From assembly GCA_900552795.1 (NCBI GenBank), contig USBB01000018.1:1-47650 (forward strand): 47,650 nucleotides of DNA. The letters are read 5' to 3'. Under the pieces are notes generated by a model that saw only the letters and a program-made list of their open reading frames with translations, did no database searches and had not been told where the DNA came from. Below are positions 41,258 to 47,650 of the stretch, piece after piece. The position numbers and the translations under genes are program-made. This DNA is from an uncultured Eubacterium sp. (GTDB taxonomy: Bacteria > Bacillota > Clostridia > Lachnospirales > Lachnospiraceae). Numbering within the stretch: the stretch's first letter is position 1; every line of letters starts with the position of its first letter.

Positions 41258-42184
41258 TCACATTTCATCCGCTTTTCCTGTATAAAACATTTTTACGGGC
41301 TTAAGCAATTCATCCGTCATAGTGTATATGCCTATAAATTGTCCTCTTACATCATATACACAGTAATAATTCTGAATCTGAAATTCCTGCTCCTCTTTTT
41401 CAAATACCACGGCTTCTGACGGAAGTGCATTTCCATTGTACAGTAATTTATTATATTCTTCTTTAATAACAATATGAGAATAATCAAAAACTGTATCTAC
41501 GTCAGTAATTCTTTTTTCAAACTCTCCTTTTAAACAAAGTGCCGCAATCTGATTTAACGTAAGTGAATCGTCTATTCCGAATTTTCCCACCTGTGTTCTT
41601 GTAAGCTGAAGCATACATGCTCCGCATCCAAGTTTTTTACCTATATCATCACAAAGAGAACGTATATAAGTTCCTTTTGAACATTCAACCGTAAATGTAA
41701 CACACTTTTGTTCATCACTAAGATTCATCTCATTGATGATTATAGATTTTATATTTACCCTTCGCGGCTTTCTTTCAATTTCAATGCCCTCCCTTGCCAG
41801 CTCATAAAGCTTTTTTCCGTTATGCTTTAAGGCTGAATACATAGGAGGTATCTGGTCATATTCTCCAAGAAATGACATAACGGTATCAACAACTTCCCGC
41901 TCATTTACATTTACAGGCTTAGTTTCAATAACATTTCCCGTAATATCAAGCGTGTCAGTAGTTGTACCAAGAAGCATAACAGCCTCGTACGTTTTGCTCC
42001 ACTCCGTTATCATGCCGCAAAGCTTTGTACCGGCTCCAAGACAAACCGGCAAAACTCCAACCGCATCCGGGTCAAGAGTTCCGGTGTGTCCGATTTTTTT
42101 CATATGAAGAATGCCTCGCAGCTTTGCCACCACATCATGTGATGTAAAGCCTTTCTCTTTATAAACATTTATTATTCCATCCAT
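41258..42184 (-). CDS. truB: tRNA pseudouridine-55 synthase
   Basis: A 308-residue TruB. It makes pseudouridine 55 in the T-loop of tRNAs. GHTGTLDPDAVGVLPVC near the N-terminus contains the catalytic Asp38; IPPMYSALKHNGKKLYELAREGIEIERKPR and CSKGTYIRSLCDDIG are the other family motifs. The C-terminal 70 residues form a short PUA-like tail. AGGAG precedes the ATG. It follows nrnA and overlaps the longer version of ribF. Confidence 0.96.
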   Translation of the reverse strand: MDGIINVYKEKGFTSHDVVAKLRGILHMKKIGHTGTLDPDAVGVLPVCLGAGTKLCGMITEWSKTYEAVMLLGTTTDTLDITGNVIETKPVNVNEREVVDTVMSFLGEYDQIPPMYSALKHNGKKLYELAREGIEIERKPRRVNIKSIIINEMNLSDEQKCVTFTVECSKGTYIRSLCDDIGKKLGCGACMLQLTRTQVGKFGIDDSLTLNQIAALCLKGEFEKRITDVDTVFDYSHIVIKEEYNKLLYNGNALPSEAVVFEKEEQEFQIQNYYCVYDVRGQFIGIYTMTDELLKPVKMFYTGKADEM

Positions 42185-42204
42185 AGAAATGCACGTTCTC
42201 CTGA

Positions 42205-43161
42205 TTATTTAACAGAATTATACTGCTCCTCTATAAGGGCACCGATACTGTTAATTATTGAATGTACAGAACCTGTTGCGCTGAATCCCGCCGCTCTTAC
42301 ATGTCCGCCGCCACCGAATTTGACTGCTATTGCCGCAACATCTATAAGTTTTTTTGAGCGCATGCTGACTTTATACTCCTGCTCTCCAGTTTCATATAGG
42401 AATATTGCAACTTCAACACCATCTGTCAATCGGAGCTGCTCTATAATTCCTCCTAATTCTCTTCCCGTTACGCCATAAAACTGCATATCCTTTGCAGTCA
42501 CACTTGAAAATATACATTTTCCATCATAAAACAGTACACTTTCCAAAAGTGCTCTTCCTAATATCTGATTTTGAACATATGTCTTTTTGTAAAAACTGTT
42601 ATCAATAATATCTGAATAATCTATACCCTTTTCCATCATTTTGCCTGCAATTTCCATAGTCCTTGCAGATGTACAGCTATATTTAAACACTCCTGTATCA
42701 TGGATAATTCCTGTATAAATACACTCAGCTACATTTTTTGAAACTTTCTGCTCATCTAAGACTGTGTACAAAACCTCACATGAAGAGCTTGCATCAGCGT
42801 CTACAACATTTATATCCGCAAAATCTGTGTTGCTTATATGATGATCTATACATACCGTCTTTTTTGCATTATTAAAACACTTGGCAAAAGGCTCTATCCG
42901 GTCGGATGAGCTGCAGTCAAGCACAAAAAACACATCGTAAACAACGTCTTTTTCAGCCTCAGTTTTTATCTTATCAATATTTTTTAAATATCTGAACTCT
43001 TCACCCGGCTGTTCAAGATATATATCAACCATTATATCCGGTCTGTTCTCAACAATATAATTGTAAAGTCCAAGCGTAGAACCCATACAATCACCGTCGG
43101 GTCTTATGTGTCCTGTAATACCAACTTTCTCAGTTCCTGCAAGCACTTCATCTAATATCAT
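42205..43161 (-). CDS. nrnA: DHH/DHHA1 oligoribonuclease and pAp phosphatase (NrnA-like)
   Basis: A 318-residue phosphoesterase. Metal-binding motifs: GHIRPDGDCMGST, VLDCSS, DHHISNTDFADIN (the DHH) and the C-terminal GGGGHVRAAGFSA of the DHHA1 domain. NrnA removes 2-5 base RNA remnants and dephosphorylates 3'-phosphoadenosine-5'-phosphate. Position between rbfA and truB is standard in Firmicutes. The start has a weak AAGGG ribosome binding site and lies 5 bases after the rbfA stop. Confidence 0.93.
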   Translation of the reverse strand: MILDEVLAGTEKVGITGHIRPDGDCMGSTLGLYNYIVENRPDIMVDIYLEQPGEEFRYLKNIDKIKTEAEKDVVYDVFFVLDCSSSDRIEPFAKCFNNAKKTVCIDHHISNTDFADINVVDADASSSCEVLYTVLDEQKVSKNVAECIYTGIIHDTGVFKYSCTSARTMEIAGKMMEKGIDYSDIIDNSFYKKTYVQNQILGRALLESVLFYDGKCIFSSVTAKDMQFYGVTGRELGGIIEQLRLTDGVEVAIFLYETGEQEYKVSMRSKKLIDVAAIAVKFGGGGHVRAAGFSATGSVHSIINSIGALIEEQYNSVK

Positions 43162-43166
43162 ATTAT

Positions 43167-43535
43167 CTAAGCCCTTTCACTGTCTTTTTTGGTGACCTCA
43201 TCAATAAGTTTTGACATATTTACGCCATACTCTATTGACTGGTCCAAAATAAATGTTATAACAGGGGTATTTCGCAGATTAAGATTAGAAGCAAGCTGCC
43301 TTCTTATAAATCCCTCCGCGCTCTTTAATCCCTTTATTGTGTCCTGCTGCGATTCTTCATCGCCCAGAACACTTATATATGCCTTACACGTCTTTAAATC
43401 CGCAGCCACCTCGCATGCAACTACAGAAGTCATGGGATTAACTCTCGGATCCTTGATTTCACTGCGGATTATATTACTTAATTCTTTTAAAACCTCACCG
43501 TTTATTCTGGTGTTTTTAACACTGTTTTTACGCAT
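43167..43535 (-). CDS. rbfA: Ribosome-binding factor A
   Basis: A 122-residue protein, family length. NTRINGEVLKELSNIIRSEIKDPRVNPMTSVVACEVAADLKTCKAYISVLG is the KH-like core that binds the 30S subunit during late maturation. GGAG precedes the ATG. It lies between infB and nrnA in the conserved order. Confidence 0.96.
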   Translation of the reverse strand: MRKNSVKNTRINGEVLKELSNIIRSEIKDPRVNPMTSVVACEVAADLKTCKAYISVLGDEESQQDTIKGLKSAEGFIRRQLASNLNLRNTPVITFILDQSIEYGVNMSKLIDEVTKKDSERA

Positions 43536-43563
43536 TTTCTACTCCTTTGAAAGCCGGTAAAAA

Positions 43564-46317
43564 TTAGCGCGGAACCTCAACCATCTCGTAAGCCTCTACC
43601 ATATCATCTTCCTGTATGTCATTGAACTTCTCGAATACAAGACCACACTCGTAACCAGCCTTAACTTCCTTAACATCATCTTTAAATCTCTTAAGTGTTG
43701 CTATAGGTCCTTCGTAAATCTGCTCTCCGTCTCTTGAAATTCTGACTGTTGCATTCTTTGTAATCTTACCGTCAACAACAAGTGAACCTGCGATATTACC
43801 AACGCCTGAAGCCTTAAATATCTGGCGTATCTGTGCATGACCGATAACCTGTTCCTCGTAAATAGGTTCAAGCATACCCTTAAGAGCAGCCTCAACATCT
43901 TCTATAGCATTATAGATTACAGTATAAAGTCTTAAATCAACCTTTTCTCTATCAGCTACTATTCTTGCCTGATTATCAGGCTTTACATTAAATCCGATAA
44001 TAATAGCATTTGAAGCTGATGCAAGCACAACGTCAGACTCATTGATATTACCAACACCGCCATGAATAACCTTAACTACAACTTCTTCATTTGAAAGCTT
44101 AATAAGACTCTGCTTTACAGCTTCAACAGAACCCTGGACATCAGCCTTTATGATAATTCCAAGTTCTTTTACATTGCCCGCCTGAATCTGCTCAAACAAC
44201 GCATCCAAAGATACCTTATGCTTAGTATCATCAAGAAGCTTCTTTCTGCCTTCACTGATAAATGTTTCTGCAACACTTCGTGCCTCTTTATCTGAATCCA
44301 TAGCCATAATGATTTCACCTGCATTCGGCACATCATTCAAACCAAGAATCTCAACAGGCATAGAAGGGCCCGCTTCTTTTACTCTCTCACCCTTATCATC
44401 TATCATAGCTCTTATCTTACCGTAGCATGCACCTGCTGCCACATTATCGCCGACTCTTAATGTACCCTTCTGAACAAGGATAGTTGCAACAGAACCTCTG
44501 CCCTTATCAAGCTCAGCCTCAATAACAATACCTCTTGCCTTTCTGTCAGGGTTAGCCTTAAGTTCATGCACTTCAGCAGTTAATAATATCATTTCAAGAA
44601 GGTCATCTATACCCTCCTTAGTATGTGCAGAAACAGGCACGAATATTGTAGAACCACCCCAGTCTTCCGGTATAAGTTCATACTCTGTCAGCTCTTGTTT
44701 AACCTTTTCAATATTTGCACTCGGCTTATCAATCTTATTTACAGCAACGATTATTTCTACACCTGCTGCCTTTGCATGATTTATAGCTTCTATTGTCTGT
44801 GGCATGACACCGTCGTCAGCAGCAACAACAAGAATAGCTATATCTGTTGCCTGCGCACCGCGCATTCTCATAGCAGTAAATGCTTCATGTCCCGGTGTAT
44901 CAAGGAAAGTAATTGCATTACCATTTACCTCTACAGTATACGCACCGATTTTCTGTGTGATACCGCCTGATTCTCTTGCTGTTACATGTGTCTCTCTGAT
45001 TGCATCAAGAAGTGATGTTTTACCGTGGTCTACATGACCCATTACGCATACTACAGGTGGTCTTGGCACTAATGTTTCTTCTGCTTCTTCATCTTCCTTT
45101 AAAAGCTCCGCTATTACATCGACCTTTTCCTCATGATCACATATACAGTTAAATTCCAAAGCAATTTCTTCTGCTGTATCATAATCTATTTCCTGATTAA
45201 TTGTAACAATTTTACCCTGCATAAAAAGCTTCTTTACAACAACTGAAGGCTGCACTTTCATTTTATCTGCAAGCTCCTTGATTGTAAGACTGTCAGGAAG
45301 TATAAGCTGCTTGATTGTCTCTTCCTGCTTTTCTTCTTTCTTTGCAGGCTTCTTAATCTGCTGGTTGGCAAATTTAATATTTTCTTTTACATCGATATCT
45401 TTCTTTCTGTCATTCTTCCGGCTGTCTTTTCTTGCATCCGGTCTTCTTGAATCAGGCTTTGTCTCAAAAATAAAATCGTCCTTTGGAGCGCTGTCTCTTC
45501 TGTCATTTCTTCTTCCCTGACCGTTAAAATTAGAGCGAGAATCACGTCCGTCCTTGTTAAAGCCATCCTTATTGAAGCTGCTCTGTCCGCCACGATTATC
45601 TCTGTTGTCATTGTTTCTTTGACCAAAGTTTCTGTTCTGTCCGCCGCGATTATCTCTGTTATCATTTCTGTAACCGCCCTGTGCGCCACGGTTATCTCTG
45701 TTATCCTTTCTGTTGTCGTTTCTGTAACCGTTCTGACTGCTGCGATTATCTCTGTTATCGTTTCTATTGTCGTTTCTGTAACCGTTCTGTCCGCCGCGGT
45801 TATCTCTGTTATCATTTCTGTTGTCGTTTCTGTAACCGTTCTGACTGCCGCGGTTATCTCTGTTGTCGTTTCTGTAACCGCTCTGTCCGCTGCGGTTATC
45901 TCTTATGTTTCCGTTATTTCTATTATTATGTCCATCATTTCTTGAAGAATTCTGATGTCTTTCATTTCCTTTTGAACTGTTTTGCGGAAAGAATACCTGC
46001 GAAATATGTGACTTTTTATCGTCATTTCTTTTCACTTCCTTTGTATTAGCCGCATCTTTAGACGCTTCCTTAACAGTTTCTTTAGTATTTTCCTTAACAG
46101 TTTCCTTAGGTGCTTCCTTAAGCTTATTATCCTGTGGTTTTGTTGTCATTTTCTGTTCCTTTGATTTATCAAATCTGGCTTTTATCCTTGCCACTTCTGC
46201 GTCATTTAAACCGCTCATAGGCTTATAGCTCTTTTCTTCGGTACTTAAAATATCTGTTATCTCTTTATTAGTTATATTTAACTCTTTTGCTAATTCATGA
46301 ACTCTCATATTCGCCAT
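43564..46317 (-). CDS. infB: Translation initiation factor IF-2 with a long Asn/Arg/Asp/Gly repeat region
   Basis: A 917-residue IF-2, about 200 longer than the Bacillus protein. Residues 1-50 form the IF2-N domain (MRVHELAKELNITNKEITDIL). Residues about 110-290 are a low-complexity, RNA-binding-like stretch with repeated GYRNDNRDNRGGQN-type units. A second IF2-N domain follows (SLTIKELADKMKVQPSVVVKKLF), then the GTPase core with GHVDHGKTSLLD near residue 425, DTPGHEAF and NKIDKPSA, and the C-terminal fMet-tRNA-binding domains. GAGAGG precedes the ATG. It is the centre of the nusA-infB operon. The extra repeats are the only unusual part. Confidence 0.97.
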   Translation of the reverse strand: MANMRVHELAKELNITNKEITDILSTEEKSYKPMSGLNDAEVARIKARFDKSKEQKMTTKPQDNKLKEAPKETVKENTKETVKEASKDAANTKEVKRNDDKKSHISQVFFPQNSSKGNERHQNSSRNDGHNNRNNGNIRDNRSGQSGYRNDNRDNRGSQNGYRNDNRNDNRDNRGGQNGYRNDNRNDNRDNRSSQNGYRNDNRKDNRDNRGAQGGYRNDNRDNRGGQNRNFGQRNNDNRDNRGGQSSFNKDGFNKDGRDSRSNFNGQGRRNDRRDSAPKDDFIFETKPDSRRPDARKDSRKNDRKKDIDVKENIKFANQQIKKPAKKEEKQEETIKQLILPDSLTIKELADKMKVQPSVVVKKLFMQGKIVTINQEIDYDTAEEIALEFNCICDHEEKVDVIAELLKEDEEAEETLVPRPPVVCVMGHVDHGKTSLLDAIRETHVTARESGGITQKIGAYTVEVNGNAITFLDTPGHEAFTAMRMRGAQATDIAILVVAADDGVMPQTIEAINHAKAAGVEIIVAVNKIDKPSANIEKVKQELTEYELIPEDWGGSTIFVPVSAHTKEGIDDLLEMILLTAEVHELKANPDRKARGIVIEAELDKGRGSVATILVQKGTLRVGDNVAAGACYGKIRAMIDDKGERVKEAGPSMPVEILGLNDVPNAGEIIMAMDSDKEARSVAETFISEGRKKLLDDTKHKVSLDALFEQIQAGNVKELGIIIKADVQGSVEAVKQSLIKLSNEEVVVKVIHGGVGNINESDVVLASASNAIIIGFNVKPDNQARIVADREKVDLRLYTVIYNAIEDVEAALKGMLEPIYEEQVIGHAQIRQIFKASGVGNIAGSLVVDGKITKNATVRISRDGEQIYEGPIATLKRFKDDVKEVKAGYECGLVFEKFNDIQEDDMVEAYEMVEVPR
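45597..45900 (-). repeat. In-frame tandem repeats within infB
   Basis: About six degenerate units of 14-22 codons (GYRNDNR, sometimes NDNR, DNRGGQN) recur in frame. The DNA repeats are visible too, with runs such as CTGTTATCATTTCTG recurring, so copy number may change by slipped pairing. On the plus strand it makes long open frames of no meaning. Confidence 0.85.
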
Positions 46318-46351
46318 CTAACCTCTCTTCCGGATAATCATAAGATTATCC

Positions 46352-46660
46352 CTAAACAATTTCCAAATGCTTTTTAATAGTATTTCCAAAGCCTTCATCT
46401 AATACTGCAAGCGATGCTCTGAACTGTTTTCCAATAGAATGTCCCAGTGTTTCTTTGTTGCTGTAAAAATATATAGGCACATTGTAATATCTGCACATGT
46501 CAGAAAACATTTTCTTCGTATTATCAGATGAATCATCCGCAACTATAACTAAAGCTGCTTTACCTGTTTTTACTGCTTTTTCCGTGGAAAACTCTCCGCT
46601 TGCCACCTTGCCTGCACGCTGTGCCATACCTATCATTGCCAATGCTTTATCTTGCTTCAA
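46352..46660 (-). CDS. YlxQ-like L7Ae-family RNA-binding protein
   Basis: A 102-residue L7Ae/L30e-fold protein. The pattern ALAMIGMAQRAGKVASGEFSTEKAVKTGKAALVIVADDSSDNTKKMF is typical of the YlxQ family, which binds kink-turn RNA. The start is a TTG (46658-46660); GGAG lies about ten bases before it and no better start exists. The gene overlaps ylxR by 14 bases. Confidence 0.9.
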   Translation of the reverse strand: MKQDKALAMIGMAQRAGKVASGEFSTEKAVKTGKAALVIVADDSSDNTKKMFSDMCRYYNVPIYFYSNKETLGHSIGKQFRASLAVLDEGFGNTIKKHLEIV

Positions 46661-46922
46661 AACTTTTCAGCTCCTTTTCAAGGCTCTCATAAACGCTCTT
46701 ATCTACAGGTGCCTTAAAGGAACGTTCAAGCCCCTTTGATTCAACTGCTTTTCTCAAACAGTCGGCATTAGGACATATATATGCCCCTCTTCCGTTTTTC
46801 TTGCCTGTCTCATCGATTATGATGCCATCATCTGTTTTAAGAATTCTTATTAATTCTTTTTTGTTTTTCATTTCCCGGCAGCCTACACACTGTCTTTGCG
46901 GTATCTTCTTTGTCAAACCCAA
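46647..46922 (-). CDS. YlxR-family protein (RnpM-type RNA-binding protein)
   Basis: A 91-residue protein. PQRQCVGCREMKNKKELIRI and KNGRGAYICPNADCLRKAVESKGLERSFK are the YlxR signature; the family binds RNA and was reported to modulate RNase P (RnpM). No ATG is in frame before the motif. The start is a TTG at 46922 with GGGAG about nine bases before it. It lies between nusA and the YlxQ-like gene. Confidence 0.92.
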   Translation of the reverse strand: MGLTKKIPQRQCVGCREMKNKKELIRILKTDDGIIIDETGKKNGRGAYICPNADCLRKAVESKGLERSFKAPVDKSVYESLEKELKSFEAR

Positions 46923-46948
46923 ATTAAATCACTCCCAGCATAAGATAT

Positions 46949-47650
46949 TTACTCTTCTGTTACAATGACTTCATCGTCCATGTTATCAGATTCTATATTA
47001 TCCATATCATTATATTCTTCAATAATTTCCGCGTCAGCATCTTTAAGCATATCGTCTTTTGTTTCATCACTGCTTTCTGCGTTAACTTCCTCATTCAATA
47101 AAGCTTCACTCTTTATATCAATTCCAAATCCTGTAAGCTTTGCAGCAAGTCTTACATTCTGCCCTGACTTACCGATTGCAAGTGAAAGCTGCTGCTCTGA
47201 AACTATAATCTTAGCCTTCTTCTCAACATCATCTGCCATAGCAGATACAACCTTTGCAGGACTTAAGGCATTAACTATAAGCTGTGCAGGATTTTCATCC
47301 CACTCTATAATATCAATCTGCTCATTGCCAAGCTCATCCACGATAGCCTTTACTCTCGCACCGCTTATACCAACACATGCTCCGACAGGATCAATGTTAG
47401 GAACATTTGCTCTTACAGCCATCTTTGTTCTTGAACCTGCTTCTCTTGCAATTCCCATAATTTCCACAACACCGTCTCGTATTTCAGCAACCTCCTGCTC
47501 AAATAAACGCTCAACAAGCATAGGTGATGTTCTTGAAATTTTAATTACAGGTTTTTCTTTATTTGTAACACTTACAACGTATACCTTAATTTTATCACCC
47601 GGCTTAAATACCTCACCCTTAACCTGATCGGCTGTTCTAAGCTTAGTCTG
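46949..47650 (-). CDS. nusA: Transcription factor NusA, N-terminus cut by window edge
   Basis: The 233 visible C-terminal residues continue to the window's right end. They hold the end of the S1 domain (GEVFKPGDKIKVYVVSVTNKEKPVIKISRTSPMLVERLFE), then KH1 (VGACVGISGARVKAIVDELGNEQIDI) and KH2 (LSLAIGKSGQNVRLAAKLTGFGIDIKSE), and an acidic tail of about 50 residues typical of Lachnospiraceae-like NusA. The visible part lacks the N-terminal RNA polymerase-binding domain because of truncation. It is the first visible gene of the nusA-infB operon. Confidence 0.96.
   Translation of the reverse strand, partial: QTKLRTADQVKGEVFKPGDKIKVYVVSVTNKEKPVIKISRTSPMLVERLFEQEVAEIRDGVVEIMGIAREAGSRTKMAVRANVPNIDPVGACVGISGARVKAIVDELGNEQIDIIEWDENPAQLIVNALSPAKVVSAMADDVEKKAKIIVSEQQLSLAIGKSGQNVRLAAKLTGFGIDIKSEALLNEEVNAESSDETKDDMLKDADAEIIEEYNDMDNIESDNMDDEVIVTEE

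Noticed and set aside
45619..46049. Overlapping plus-strand open frames with repeated VISVTVL-like or CNRSD-like peptides
   Set aside because: They are the antisense of the infB repeats, with no ribosome binding site or known family.
1..47650. Search for tRNA, rRNA, insertion sequences, phage or toxin-antitoxin genes
   Set aside because: No cloverleaf, rRNA core sequence, transposase motif or integrase motif was recognised by eye; small RNAs could be missed.

Overview
The window reads as chromosome of a low-GC, Gram-positive, probably motile anaerobe of the Clostridia, most likely a Lachnospiraceae member near Lachnospira/[Eubacterium] eligens. The grounds are AT-rich intergenic DNA, strong AGGAGG-type ribosome binding sites, a clostridial nusA-ylxR-ylxQ-infB-rbfA-nrnA-truB-ribF-rpsO-pnp block, a complete galacturonate catabolic set as in pectin-using gut clostridia, and a PilZ/YvyF-like motility pair. 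The genus is inference. Nearly everything is on the minus strand; only a LacI-type regulator and uxaC are on the plus strand. No rRNA, tRNA, CRISPR array, phage gene or transposase was seen.

Layout by position. (1) 1-3741: surface-polymer control: an Ig-like membrane protein (cut by the window edge), a CpsD-type tyrosine kinase with a tyrosine-rich tail, its CpsC-type membrane partner, and an LCP ligase carrying an extra extracytoplasmic domain. (2) 3816-9218: one operon with two near-identical lipoprotein binding proteins, an ABC ATPase, a fused double-domain permease of the 2-aminoethylphosphonate/Fe3+/thiamine type, and an HTH-fused LicC-like nucleotidyltransferase. (3) 9379-21959: a long exopolysaccharide or teichoic-acid-like operon with a Wzz-like protein, four glycosyltransferases, a Wzy polymerase, the FdtA/QdtA and FdtB/QdtB pair for a TDP-3-amino-3,6-dideoxyhexose, LicD, a Wzx flippase, a CDP-glycerol-type transferase and a GNAT acetyltransferase, closed by a terminator. 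(4) 22506-26390: a giant membrane-anchored protein with about 14 Ig-like (mostly BIG2) repeats. (5) 26696-34722: uxaA-eda-kdgK, uxaB, and a divergent lacI-type gene followed by uxaC, giving galacturonate to pyruvate plus glyceraldehyde-3-phosphate. (6) 34856-47650: a YvyF-like zinc protein and a PilZ protein, then yebC, a HIT gene and the pnp-to-nusA translation and RNA block, with nusA cut by the right edge.

The most interesting reading is that regions 2 and 3 work together. An imported head group (2-aminoethylphosphonate, phosphocholine or similar) would be activated with CTP by the LicC-like protein and placed on the glycan by LicD. No phosphonate biosynthesis or degradation gene is present in the window. 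A second notable item is a family of modular palindromic elements placed just after intrinsic terminators at three unrelated sites (about 22.3, 30.4 and 39.8 kb). Start codons were moved from the longest ORF to an internal start wherever a clear Shine-Dalgarno sequence decided the matter.
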